A stretch of DNA of 64,000 bases from assembly GCF_029953595.1 (NCBI RefSeq), contig NZ_CP124535.1:682001-746000 (forward strand). The letters run 5' to 3'. A model generated the notes under the pieces. The model saw only the letters and a list, made by a program, of their open reading frames with translations. It made no database searches and had not been told where the DNA came from. A program made the position numbers and the translations under genes. Position 1 is the stretch's first letter. Each line of letters opens with the position of its first letter. Of this stretch, positions 27,014-37,767 are shown piece by piece. The DNA comes from Fuscovulum ytuae. GTDB taxonomy: Bacteria > Pseudomonadota > Alphaproteobacteria > Rhodobacterales > Rhodobacteraceae.

Positions 27014-28234
27014 ATGATCCCCGTCATCACTACCTCTTGGCCGCTGCTTCTGGGCGTGATGCTCTTGATGGTGGGGAACGGCATCCAAGGCACCCTTCTG
27101 GGCATCCGGGGGGCGATTGAGGGGTTTTCGACTTACGAGATTTCCATCGTCATGTCGGCCTATTTCGCGGGCTTCCTTGTCGGGTCGAAAGTGGCCCCTT
27201 CCTTGATCCGCAAGGTGGGGCATGTCCGTGTCTTCGCGGCGCTTGGCTCGCTGATTTCGGCGGTGCTGGTGGTGTATCCGGTGGCGGCGGATTGGATTGT
27301 GTGGACGGCGCTGCGCGTCCTGATCGGGTTTTGCTTTTCGGGCATCTATATCACCGCCGAAAGCTGGCTGAACAACGCCGCCACGAACGAAACCCGGGGG
27401 CAGGCGCTTTCGGCCTATATGATCGTGCAGATGGTGGGGATCATCGCCAGTCAGGCCATCCTGAACGTGGGCGATCCGTCGGGCTTCGTTCTGTTCGTGA
27501 TCCCGTCTGTCCTTGTGTCGCTGGCCTTCATGCCGATCCTTCTGGCTCCCACGCCTGCGCCCATGTTCGAATCCACCAAGCCGCTGTCCTTCCGCGAGCT
27601 TTTCCGCATTTCGCCCTTGGGATGTGCGGGGATGCTTTTGACCGGGGGCGTGTTCTCGGCGATGTTCGGGATGGCCTCTGTTTGGGGCGCGATGGAGGGG
27701 CTTTCGGTCCGCGAAATCTCTATCTTCGTCGGCGCGCTTTATGTGGGCGGCCTTGTGCTGCAATACCCGATTGGTTGGCTGTCGGACCGGATGGATCGCC
27801 GCCTTCTGATCACCTCGCTTTCGGGGATCGCTGCGGTTTCGATGCTGTTGGCGGGGCTGTTTGATCTGCCCTTCTATGCCTATCTGGGCGCGGCGCTCAT
27901 GCTGGGGGGCATCACCAACCCGGTCTATGCGCTGCTGATTGCCTATACCAACGACTTCCTGTCGAAGGACGACATGGCCGCTGCCAGCGCCGGGATGATC
28001 TTTCTGAACGGCTTTGGTGCGATTTTCGGCCCGCTGGTCACGGGTTGGTTGATGCAGCAGGTGGGGCCGGGCGGGTTCTTTCTGTTCATCTCGGTGCTGT
28101 TTGCCGGGCTGACGGGTTATGCCGTCTGGCGGATGACGCGCCGCGCCGCGCCGGAAAGCACCGCGCCGTCGCCCTTCATCGTTCCGACGGCCTCTTCGGT
28201 GGCGGCAACAGCCGTTATCGAAAAGGATCTCTGA
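27014..28234 (+). CDS. MFS transporter (YcaD-like)
   Basis: A 406-residue protein with about twelve predicted transmembrane helices. The first helix pair is joined by GIRGAIEGFSTYEISIVMSAY. An MFS signature-like cytoplasmic loop (SKVAPSLIRKVGHVR) follows helix 2, and the second half has the matching loop GWLSDRMDRRLL. The pattern resembles the YcaD/UMF branch of the major facilitator superfamily. The substrate cannot be inferred. It starts 90 bp after queA, at an ATG after CCGCCCC, so the ribosome site is weak. Confidence 0.85.
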   Translation: MIPVITTSWPLLLGVMLLMVGNGIQGTLLGIRGAIEGFSTYEISIVMSAYFAGFLVGSKVAPSLIRKVGHVRVFAALGSLISAVLVVYPVAADWIVWTALRVLIGFCFSGIYITAESWLNNAATNETRGQALSAYMIVQMVGIIASQAILNVGDPSGFVLFVIPSVLVSLAFMPILLAPTPAPMFESTKPLSFRELFRISPLGCAGMLLTGGVFSAMFGMASVWGAMEGLSVREISIFVGALYVGGLVLQYPIGWLSDRMDRRLLITSLSGIAAVSMLLAGLFDLPFYAYLGAALMLGGITNPVYALLIAYTNDFLSKDDMAAASAGMIFLNGFGAIFGPLVTGWLMQQVGPGGFFLFISVLFAGLTGYAVWRMTRRAAPESTAPSPFIVPTASSVAATAVIEKDL

Positions 28235-28316
28235 AACAACCGACGGTGGAGGATGCGCAGTTGCGCCCGCCTCCTATACCTGCGACGGTTGCGACTTGAA
28301 CAGGGAAGGAAACCCC

Positions 28317-28913
28317 ATGTCGGACCCGGTCGAACTGCTCGATTTCTGGCTGGGGGAGATTGGCCCAGAGGGCTGGTATGCCGGCGGGGATGAGATCGAT
28401 ACGATCTGCCGCGAGCGGTTCGAGGACCTTTGGCAGGCGGCCCGCAATGGCCATCTTGATCATTGGATCGACGGCACCGCCCCGACGCTGGCCTTCGTGA
28501 TCCTGACAGATCAATTGCCGCGCAACATGTTTCGCGGCAAGGCGGCGAGTTTTGCCACCGATTCCCGCGCCCTTGCCGCCGCGCGCCGCGCTGTCGAAAT
28601 GGGTTGGGACATGGGGGCACCAGAACCGGAGCGGCAATTCTTCTATATGCCTTTTGAGCATTCCGAAGACCCCGTCGATCAATCGCTTGCCGTGAAACTG
28701 ATGGAAGAACGCCTTCCGTCCGACCCTGACATGGCGCTGCATGCCCGCGTGCATCAATATGTGATCGCGCGCTTTGGCCGTTTTCCGGGCCGCAATCAGA
28801 CCATGGGGCGTTTCAGCACGCCGGAAGAACAGGATTGGCTGGATTCCGGCGGCTATGGTGCCGAAGTGCGCCGCATGAAGGATGGCATGGACAGCCATGC
28901 ATCAGGCGCATAG
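28317..28913 (+). CDS. DUF924 family protein
   Basis: A 198-residue protein starting at an ATG after GGGAAGGA. Conserved DUF924 stretches are visible: the N-terminal EFWLGE-like DFWLGEIGPEGWY, the central ILTDQLPRNMFRGKA (about 61-75) and FFYMPFEHSEDP (about 106-117). The family is helical, TPR-like, and has no established biochemical role. In Rhodobacterales it is often next to lpdA, as here (78 bp upstream), but a functional link is not known. Confidence 0.88.
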   Translation: MSDPVELLDFWLGEIGPEGWYAGGDEIDTICRERFEDLWQAARNGHLDHWIDGTAPTLAFVILTDQLPRNMFRGKAASFATDSRALAAARRAVEMGWDMGAPEPERQFFYMPFEHSEDPVDQSLAVKLMEERLPSDPDMALHARVHQYVIARFGRFPGRNQTMGRFSTPEEQDWLDSGGYGAEVRRMKDGMDSHASGA

Positions 28914-28991
28914 GCCCCCGGCGCTGCCTTCGTTGCTTGGGTGCGGAAAATAGTTTAAGGCCAAACCAATTTCTGTGAGGGAGGAAATCCG

Positions 28992-30386
28992 ATGGCCGCA
29001 GCCTATGATGTGATCGTGATCGGTGCCGGTCCGGGTGGCTATGTCGCTGCAATCCGCGCGGCACAACTTGGCCTGAAGGTCGTGATCGTGGAACGCGAAC
29101 ATCTGGGCGGCATCTGCCTGAACTGGGGCTGCATCCCGACAAAGGCGCTGCTGCGGTCGGCCGAGGTGTTCCACCTCATGCATCGCGCCAAGGAATTCGG
29201 CCTGAAGGCAGACGGCATCGGCTATGATCTGCCCGCCGTCGTCGCCCGTTCACGCGGGGTGGCGAAACAACTGTCTTCTGGCATCGGCCATCTGATGAAG
29301 AAGAACAAGATTGCCGTCGTGATGGGGCAGGCCACCGTCACCGGCAAGGGCAAGGTGACGGTCAAAACGGATAAGGGTGCCGAAGACCTGACCGCGCCGC
29401 ATATCATCCTTGCCACCGGGGCGCGTGCGCGCGAATTGCCGGGGCTTGAGGCGGATGGCGATCTGGTCTGGACCTATAAGCACGCGCTGCAACCCAAACG
29501 CATGCCCAAAAAGCTGCTGGTGATCGGATCAGGTGCAATCGGCATCGAATTCGCCAGCTTCTTCAACACGCTGGGTGCCGATACGACGGTGGTAGAGGTG
29601 ATGGACCGCATCCTTCCGGTGGAAGATGCCGAGATCAGCGCCTTCGCCAAGAAGCAATTCGTCAAGCAGGGGATGAAAATCCTTGAAAAGGCGGGGGTCA
29701 AAAAGCTTGACCGCAAGCCGGGCGTGGGTGTCACCGCCCATATCGAAATGGGCGGCAAGATCGAAACCCATGAATTCGACACGGTGATTTCCGCCGTGGG
29801 CATCGTCGGGAATGTCGAAAATCTGGGGCTTGAGGCGCTGGGTGTGAAAATCGACCGCACCCATGTGGTGACCGATGAATATTGCCGCACCGGGGTGGAT
29901 GGGCTTTACGCGATTGGCGACATCGCCGGGGCACCTTGGCTTGCCCATAAGGCCAGCCATGAGGGCGTCATGGTGGCCGAGTTGATTGCGGGTGGCCATC
30001 CGCATCCGATCAAGCCCAATTCCATCGCGGGTTGCACCTATTGCCACCCGCAGGTGGCCAGCGTCGGCCTGACCGAGGCGAAGGCGAAAGAGGCGGGCTA
30101 TGACATCAAGGTTGGCCGTTTCCCCTTTATCGGCAATGGCAAGGCCATCGCCCTTGGTGAATCCGAAGGCATGATCAAGACCGTCTTCGACGCCAAGACA
30201 GGCGAGCTTTTGGGCGCGCATATGGTGGGGGCCGAGGTGACCGAGCTTATTCAGGGCTATGTCGTGGGCCGATCGCTGGAAACCACCGAGGAAGACCTGA
30301 TGAACACCGTCTTCCCGCATCCGACCCTGTCCGAGATGATGCACGAAGCGGTGCTTGACGCCTACGGCCGCGCGCTGCACTTCTGA
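28992..30386 (+). CDS. lpdA: Dihydrolipoyl dehydrogenase
   Basis: A 464-residue flavoprotein disulfide reductase, the E3 component that reoxidises dihydrolipoamide in 2-oxoacid dehydrogenase complexes and glycine cleavage. The FAD-binding GAGPGGYVAAIRAAQ (about 11-25), redox-active Cys pair in GGICLNWGCIPTKALL (about 38-53), NAD-binding GSGAIGIEFASFF (about 179-191) and C-terminal HPTLSEMMHEA with the catalytic His-Glu are all present. No pdh or sucA/B genes are in this window, so it may be the E3 copy of a separate locus. GAGGGAGG precedes the ATG. Confidence 0.96.
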   Translation: MAAAYDVIVIGAGPGGYVAAIRAAQLGLKVVIVEREHLGGICLNWGCIPTKALLRSAEVFHLMHRAKEFGLKADGIGYDLPAVVARSRGVAKQLSSGIGHLMKKNKIAVVMGQATVTGKGKVTVKTDKGAEDLTAPHIILATGARARELPGLEADGDLVWTYKHALQPKRMPKKLLVIGSGAIGIEFASFFNTLGADTTVVEVMDRILPVEDAEISAFAKKQFVKQGMKILEKAGVKKLDRKPGVGVTAHIEMGGKIETHEFDTVISAVGIVGNVENLGLEALGVKIDRTHVVTDEYCRTGVDGLYAIGDIAGAPWLAHKASHEGVMVAELIAGGHPHPIKPNSIAGCTYCHPQVASVGLTEAKAKEAGYDIKVGRFPFIGNGKAIALGESEGMIKTVFDAKTGELLGAHMVGAEVTELIQGYVVGRSLETTEEDLMNTVFPHPTLSEMMHEAVLDAYGRALHF

Positions 30387-30411
30387 GGCGGCACCCGGAC
30401 GGGCCGGGGCA

Positions 30412-30430
30412 GGGGGGCTGTCTGCCCCCC
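30412..30430 (+). terminator. Hairpin after lpdA
   Basis: A perfect 7-bp stem, GGGGGGC with GCCCCCC (30412-30418 and 30424-30430), around TGTCT, 26 bases after the lpdA stop. No T-tract follows directly. It forms the left part of a C/G-rich segment that continues into the element at 30451-30489. Confidence 0.55.
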
Positions 30431-30450
30431 ACGGGCCGCTGCGCGACCCT

Positions 30451-30489
30451 TCCCCCCGAGAGTATTTTTGCCAAGATGAAGGGGCAGGG
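30451..30489 (+). repeat. Probable Rhodobacterales interspersed intergenic element
   Basis: A run of C followed by CGAGAGTATTTTTGCCAAG and ATGAAGGGGC. I recognise very similar strings from many intergenic sites in Rhodobacterales genomes, often after a C/G-rich hairpin. Only one copy is visible here, so repetition cannot be shown from this window. The GAGTATTTTT part could also act as a promoter -10 or leader for the MFS gene directly downstream. Confidence 0.4.
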
Positions 30490-30490
30490 T

Positions 30491-31654
30491 ATGCGGGCTG
30501 TGGTGACGGTGTTTGCCCTTTGGCTCGCCGGGCTTGGGTCTGCCGCGCAATTCGGCAAACTGTCCGTGTCTTTCGACCTGATGGCTGCGCGCTATCCCGA
30601 TTATGGGGCGGCGGGGATCGGGTTGATCGTGTCGATCGTCGGGATCGTGGGGTTGATCTTCGGCACCACGGCGGGGCTTTTGGTGGCACGCATTGGCCCG
30701 CGTCGGGCGATTGTTGCGGCGCTGGCCCTTGGTGCGGGGGTCTCGGCCTTGCAGGTGCTGCCTTTGCCCTATGCCGCGCTGATCGTTACCCGCGTTTTCG
30801 AGGGCATCTCGCACCTGTCCATCGTCGTCGTTGGCCCCACGATGATCGCAGGCCTTGCCGCACCGCGTTACCAAGGCTTTGCCATGACGCTGTGGAGCAG
30901 CTTTTTCGGCGTGACCTATGCCCTTCTGGCCCTGTTCGGCCCGCCCTTGCTGGCCCAAGGCAGCATTGTCCCGCTTTTCCTGACCCATGCCGCATGGATG
31001 GCGGCGCTGGCCCTTATCCTGCGGGCCTTGTTGCCCCCTGATCCGCCCGCGCCAAGCCTGACCATGGGCAACGGCCTGATCGCGCAGCATCTGGCCATCT
31101 ATGCCTCGCCGCGCATCGCGGCGCCCGCGCTTGGCTTTGTGTTTTACACGGCGCTGTATGTGGCGGTCCTTACGCTCTTGCCGCCGCTTTTCCCGGAAGG
31201 GGAACGTGCCCTCGTTGCCGCCGGGATGCCGATTTTTTCCATCGTGGTTTCATTGACGCTGGGTGTCTGGGGGTTGCGCTATCTGACGGCGGTGCAGATG
31301 GTGCAGACGGGATATGCGCTTGGCGTTCTGGCGACGCTGGTTCTTTGGGGTGGTTGGGGGCAGGGGGGGCTTGCCCTTGTGGCGGCCTTCGGCCTTGCCG
31401 GGGCGATGGGGATCGTGCAGGGGGCCAGCTTTGCCTCCATCCCCGAACTGAACCAAGGGGCCGAGGATCGCGCCCGCGCCTCCGGGGCGGTGGCGCAACT
31501 TGGGAATGTCGGCACCACGACGGGCACGCCGGTGCTGGCCCTGATGATCGGCGCGATGGGGCCCATGGGCTTGATTGCCTTTTGCCTGCCGCTTTGCCTC
31601 TGCGGTATTGCGGCCCATGGCATCCAGGCCCGGCGTCGCGCCCGTCAGGCGTGA
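30491..31654 (+). CDS. MFS transporter
   Basis: A 387-residue hydrophobic protein with about twelve transmembrane helices. The N-terminal helix (VVTVFALWLAGLGSAAQFG), the MFS loop after helix 2 (LVARIGPRRAIV) and the central cytoplasmic stretch LLPPDPPAPSLTMGNG dividing two halves fit the major facilitator superfamily. The fold resembles CynX/NimT-type transporters, but the substrate is unknown. ATG 30491 follows GGGGCAGGG; ATG 30476 is an alternative. Its stop lies within the 3' end of the convergent rhodanese gene (10-bp overlap). Confidence 0.83.
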   Translation: MRAVVTVFALWLAGLGSAAQFGKLSVSFDLMAARYPDYGAAGIGLIVSIVGIVGLIFGTTAGLLVARIGPRRAIVAALALGAGVSALQVLPLPYAALIVTRVFEGISHLSIVVVGPTMIAGLAAPRYQGFAMTLWSSFFGVTYALLALFGPPLLAQGSIVPLFLTHAAWMAALALILRALLPPDPPAPSLTMGNGLIAQHLAIYASPRIAAPALGFVFYTALYVAVLTLLPPLFPEGERALVAAGMPIFSIVVSLTLGVWGLRYLTAVQMVQTGYALGVLATLVLWGGWGQGGLALVAAFGLAGAMGIVQGASFASIPELNQGAEDRARASGAVAQLGNVGTTTGTPVLALMIGAMGPMGLIAFCLPLCLCGIAAHGIQARRRARQA

Positions 31655-31980
31655 CGCTGCACTTCGCCGCCGCAGCCGCACCAATCGCCGAAACCGCCGA
31701 TATTCACGGCCTCATGCCCATATTGCTCCAACAGGCCCACGGCACGGCCCGCACGCGCCCCTGCCGCGCAGAAGACGGCGATGGGTTTGCCCGCCAAACG
31801 CTTGTCATAATCCGGGGAACGGGGATCGGCCTTGATCGGCAAAAGGCCCAGCGGAATATGGACCGCCCCTTTGGCCGTGCCCGAGGCAGAAACCTCACCC
31901 GCCTCGCGCACGTCGAGGAGGATCAATTGACCGGCCTTCGCAAGGTCGATGGCCTGTGGAACCGACGTGATCGCGATCAT
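31645..31980 (-). CDS. Rhodanese domain protein
   Basis: A 111-residue single-domain rhodanese. The active-site loop is FCAAGARAGRAVGLL (about 71-85) with Cys as the sulfur acceptor, and the conserved LLDVREAGEVSASG lies near 20-33. Single-domain rhodaneses move sulfane sulfur between thiols in the cytoplasm. AAAGGTGC precedes the ATG. The gene is divergent from uvrA, so the uvrA SOS box lies about 120 bp upstream of it. The last 10 bases overlap the MFS gene on the other strand. Confidence 0.92.
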   Translation of the reverse strand: MIAITSVPQAIDLAKAGQLILLDVREAGEVSASGTAKGAVHIPLGLLPIKADPRSPDYDKRLAGKPIAVFCAAGARAGRAVGLLEQYGHEAVNIGGFGDWCGCGGEVQRHA

Positions 31981-32097
31981 CGCTGCACCTTTCGCAGAAG
32001 AAATCTGCGTCCATACATATGCGAAAAATAGAATATGTAAAGGGTGTTCTGGCGGCCCTGAGGTGCATGCTGCAAACATTGCTCTTCCGCCCCGCAT

Positions 32098-32112
32098 GTT
32101 CACCCATTGTTC
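32098..32112. promoter_or_regulatory. LexA (SOS) box upstream of uvrA
   Basis: GTTC-ACCCATT-GTTC is an exact match to the direct-repeat SOS operator GTTC-N7-GTTC used by LexA in Rhodobacter and other alphaproteobacteria. It ends 66 bp before the uvrA start. uvrA is a classic LexA target, so damage-inducible expression is expected. Confidence 0.88.
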
Positions 32113-32178
32113 ACATTTTTGGATTGGAGACTCGGCCGCGATGCCCTATCTCTGGCCCATCCGTCCGGGGGAATGGCC

Positions 32179-35037
<2,859 letters not shown>

Positions 35038-35038
35038 A

Positions 35039-35064
35039 AAGCGCCGCCCTGGGGGGCGGCGCTT
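35039..35064. terminator. Bidirectional terminator, uvrA and DUF2892 gene
   Basis: An 11-bp perfect stem (35039-35049 with 35054-35064) around TGGG starts 2 bases after the uvrA stop. It is followed by TTTCC on the plus strand and by an A-run giving T's on the minus strand. It serves both convergent genes. Confidence 0.85.
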
Positions 35065-35076
35065 CTTTCCGAAGGG

Positions 35077-35283
35077 TCAGGCCTTCTTCATCGGGCAGGT
35101 CGACAGACCCAGAATGGAATAAAGCGGGCAAGAGGAAATCAGCCCCGTTGCCAGCGGCACGATCCCGATCAGATAGGCCCAGCGATAGGCCCCATCGGCA
35201 TTCAGGAAGAACCCGGCCAGCAGCGCAAGGCCGACGACGATCCGCAACACGCGATCAATTCCACCGACATTTTTCTTGAACAT
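35077..35283 (-). CDS. DUF2892 (YgaP-type) small membrane protein
   Basis: A 68-residue protein with two transmembrane segments (VLRIVVGLALLAGFFL and AYLIGIVPLATGLISS) and the conserved ending CPLYSILGLSTCP. The Cys pair and CPxYxxLGxxTC pattern define the DUF2892 family, which matches the membrane part of YgaP, a membrane rhodanese. Alone, without the rhodanese domain, it is a common small protein next to sulfur or redox genes. It lies 131 bp downstream of a Crp/Fnr regulator on the same strand, with a possible Crp-type palindrome in between. Confidence 0.88.
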   Translation of the reverse strand: MFKKNVGGIDRVLRIVVGLALLAGFFLNADGAYRWAYLIGIVPLATGLISSCPLYSILGLSTCPMKKA

Positions 35284-35360
35284 CTTGGTTCCCTTTCTGT
35301 CCTTGGCCCGGTTTCTCCGGGGCATGGATATAAACATAGCGAATCGCGCATGTCTTGTCT

Positions 35361-35373
35361 GTGATCTTGTCAC
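35361..35373. promoter_or_regulatory. Possible Crp/Fnr-type operator upstream of DUF2892 gene
   Basis: GTGAT-CTT-GTCAC is an imperfect palindrome (one mismatch) like Crp-family half-sites GTGA/TCAC, though with shorter spacing than E. coli Crp. It lies about 80 bp before the DUF2892 start and directly after the regulator gene. Binding by that regulator is a guess. Confidence 0.3.
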
Positions 35374-35414
35374 GCGCCCTGCGGGCAATTGCGAAAACGG
35401 GGCAAATGCCCCGG

Positions 35415-36053
35415 TCACCGCCCCGCCGCCCGCCGCAGGGCGGCGAGGTCACGCAGATGCACCTCGCCCCGGTCCGTGGCCACCCAGCCCGATTTGCCAA
35501 AGGCATCCAGCTTGCGCGACACCACCTCGCGCGCTGAACCGATCCGGGCGGCAATTTCGGATTGCGTGGCCCGCACCACCCCCGCCTCTGCCAGATCGAG
35601 GAGCGCGCCCGCCAGCCGCGCTTCGACCCGGCCAAAGGCCACTGCTTCCAACAACCGCGTGAGATCTGCCATCCGCTGCCCGAAAGACCGCAGCACAAAG
35701 CCGCGAAAGGCTGGATCACGATCCATCAGCCGCAGGAAAAGGGGTTTCGGGATGGTCACCACCTCTGCGTCGCTGACCGTGGCGGCGGTGCCGGAATAGG
35801 GTTCATCCCCCAAAAGGCCCAGCGTCGTCTGGATGCAGCTTTGCCCCCGCTCCACGGCGTAAAGGAGGATCTCGCGCCCCGAAGGCCCGGTCAAAAACAC
35901 CTCGACCCGCCCAGACAGGACCAGTGGAAAGCCCTGTGCCCGATCCCCCGGCGCAAATAGATCCAACCCCCTTGGCAAGCCACGCCGTTGCAGGGCGGCC
36001 AGTTCCGCCCGCGTTTCAGGCAGGATCGCCCCAATCTCCGACATCCAATCCAT
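35415..36053 (-). CDS. Crp/Fnr family transcriptional regulator
   Basis: A 212-residue regulator. The N-terminal cyclic-nucleotide-binding-like barrel (about 10-120) includes LDLFAPGDRAQGFPLVLSG, a dimerisation helix follows, and the C-terminal winged helix is visible (TQSEIAARIGSAREVVSRKL, about 160-179). There is no N-terminal Cys cluster for an Fe-S centre, so it is not an oxygen-sensing Fnr. One Cys lies in GQSCIQTTLG, a position sometimes used for redox or sulfide sensing. The likely target is the adjacent DUF2892 gene. ATG 36053 has few SD features; MSEI three codons on is an alternative. Confidence 0.87.
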   Translation of the reverse strand: MDWMSEIGAILPETRAELAALQRRGLPRGLDLFAPGDRAQGFPLVLSGRVEVFLTGPSGREILLYAVERGQSCIQTTLGLLGDEPYSGTAATVSDAEVVTIPKPLFLRLMDRDPAFRGFVLRSFGQRMADLTRLLEAVAFGRVEARLAGALLDLAEAGVVRATQSEIAARIGSAREVVSRKLDAFGKSGWVATDRGEVHLRDLAALRRAAGR

Positions 36054-36119
36054 ACCGCCTCCACCACCACTTGGGGGTAGAAAACAGCCCGCCGATGCCC
36101 CGATCAAGGCCAAAAGAAA

Positions 36120-36141
36120 AGGGCCGCCCCAAGGGCGGCCC
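36120..36141 (-). terminator. Terminator after mmsA
   Basis: A perfect 9-bp stem, GGGCCGCCC with GGGCGGCCC (36121-36129 and 36133-36141), with loop CAA. Read on the minus strand it is followed by TTTTCTTTTGG, a good T-tract, 24 bases after the mmsA stop. Confidence 0.85.
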
Positions 36142-36164
36142 ATCCTTGCCGAAAGGTCCGGCGA

Positions 36165-37664
36165 TCAATCCATCTGCTTGAAGTTGAAGGCCGCGCCTTC
36201 CTTGATCCCCGACGGCCAGCGCGAGGTGATGGTCTTCGTCCGCGTGTAGAAGCGGAAGGCATCCGGGCCATGCTGGTTCAGATCACCGAAGGCCGATTTC
36301 TTCCAGCCGCCGAAGGTATGATAGGCCAGCGGCACCGGGATCGGCACGTTGATCCCGATCATCCCCACATTGACCCGCGCCGCGAAATCGCGCGCCGTGT
36401 CGCCGTCACGGGTAAAGATCGCGGTGCCGTTGCCATATTCGTGGTCCATCGCATAGGCCAAGGCCTCTTCATAGGTCTTGGCGCGGACGGTGGACAGGAC
36501 AGGCCCGAAAATCTCTTTGCGGTAGATGTCCATGTCGCGGGTGACATGGTCAAAGAGATGGGGGCCGACGAAGAAGCCATCCTCATAGCCCTGCAGCTTG
36601 AAGTTCCGGCCATCGACCACCAGTTTCGCGCCCTGCGCCACGCCACTTTCGACCAGACGCAGGATATTGGCCTTCGCCGCCGCCGTCACCACGGGGCCGT
36701 AATCCACATCATTGCCAGCGGTATAGGGGCCGACCTTCAACTTCTCGATCCGCGGGATCAGCTTTTCGATCAGTGCATCCGCTGTCGCATCGCCCACCGG
36801 AACCGCGACCGAGATCGCCATGCAGCGTTCGCCCGCCGCGCCATAGCCTGCGCCGACCAAGGCATCTGCGGCCTGATCCATGTCGGCATCCGGCATGATG
36901 ATCATGTGGTTCTTGGCACCGCCAAAGCATTGCACGCGCTTGCCGTTGGAACAGCCGCGCCCATAGATATATTCCGCAATGGGGGTAGAGCCGACAAAGC
37001 CGATCCCCGCGATGACGGGCGAGTCGAGGATGGCATCCACCGCTTCCTTGTCGCCATTGATGACTTGCAGCACGCCATCAGGAAGCCCCGCCTCCTGCAT
37101 CAGTTCCGCCAGCATCAGGGGAACCGAAGGGTCACGCTCGGACGGCTTCAGGATGAAGGCATTCCCGCACGCGAGCGCAGGCCCCATCTTCCACATTGGG
37201 ATCATGGCCGGAAAGTTGAAGGGCGTGATCCCCGCCGCCACGCCGATCGGCTGGCGCATGGAATACATGTCGATGCCCGGACCGGCGCTATCGGTGAATT
37301 CGCCCTTCAACAGATGCGGCGCACCGATGCAGAATTCCATCACCTCAAGCCCGCGCTGGATATCGCCCTTGGCGTCGGGGATGGTCTTGCCATGCTCGCT
37401 CGACAGTGCGGCGGCAAGCTTGTCCATATCGCGGTTCAGAAGGCGGACGAATTCCATCATCACCCGCGCGCGGCGCTGCGGGTTGGTCGCGCCCCATTTC
37501 ACCTGCGCCTGCGCCGCATCCGCCGATGCAGCATCCAGTTCGGCCTTGCTGGCCAGCGCGACGCGCGCCTGAACCTCGCCCGTGGCCGGGTTGAAGACAT
37601 CGGCAAAACGCCCCGACGTGCCCGCCACATGCTTGCCGTTGATCCAGTGACCGATCTCTTTCAT
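36165..37664 (-). CDS. mmsA: CoA-acylating methylmalonate-semialdehyde dehydrogenase
   Basis: A 499-residue aldehyde dehydrogenase of usual MmsA length. It converts methylmalonate semialdehyde (valine, thymine, inositol breakdown) to propionyl-CoA, or malonate semialdehyde to acetyl-CoA. The nucleotide-binding stretch GVAAGITPFNFPAMIPMWK (about 138-156), the catalytic Cys in AAGERCMAISVAV (about 280-292) and the C-terminal KTITSRWP match the family. It sits divergently from a LysR regulator with a perfect palindrome between them. No other valine-degradation genes are adjacent. Confidence 0.95.
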   Translation of the reverse strand: MKEIGHWINGKHVAGTSGRFADVFNPATGEVQARVALASKAELDAASADAAQAQVKWGATNPQRRARVMMEFVRLLNRDMDKLAAALSSEHGKTIPDAKGDIQRGLEVMEFCIGAPHLLKGEFTDSAGPGIDMYSMRQPIGVAAGITPFNFPAMIPMWKMGPALACGNAFILKPSERDPSVPLMLAELMQEAGLPDGVLQVINGDKEAVDAILDSPVIAGIGFVGSTPIAEYIYGRGCSNGKRVQCFGGAKNHMIIMPDADMDQAADALVGAGYGAAGERCMAISVAVPVGDATADALIEKLIPRIEKLKVGPYTAGNDVDYGPVVTAAAKANILRLVESGVAQGAKLVVDGRNFKLQGYEDGFFVGPHLFDHVTRDMDIYRKEIFGPVLSTVRAKTYEEALAYAMDHEYGNGTAIFTRDGDTARDFAARVNVGMIGINVPIPVPLAYHTFGGWKKSAFGDLNQHGPDAFRFYTRTKTITSRWPSGIKEGAAFNFKQMD

Positions 37665-37700
37665 GGGAGTCTCCCTCATTTGCTGGTGCCGAGAATAGCC

Positions 37701-37717
37701 TTGCGGAAATGCCGCAA
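37701..37717. promoter_or_regulatory. Palindrome in the mmsA-LysR intergenic region
   Basis: TTGCGG-AAATG-CCGCAA is a perfect 17-bp palindrome, 37 bp from the mmsA ATG and 51 bp from the LysR ATG. The location between a divergent regulator and its presumed target fits an operator; spacing differs from the classic LysR T-N11-A box. Confidence 0.5.
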
Positions 37718-37767
37718 ACAGAGGAAAGAATTCAAAGAGGCTTTGCAAAAATGCAGGATGGGCGCGG

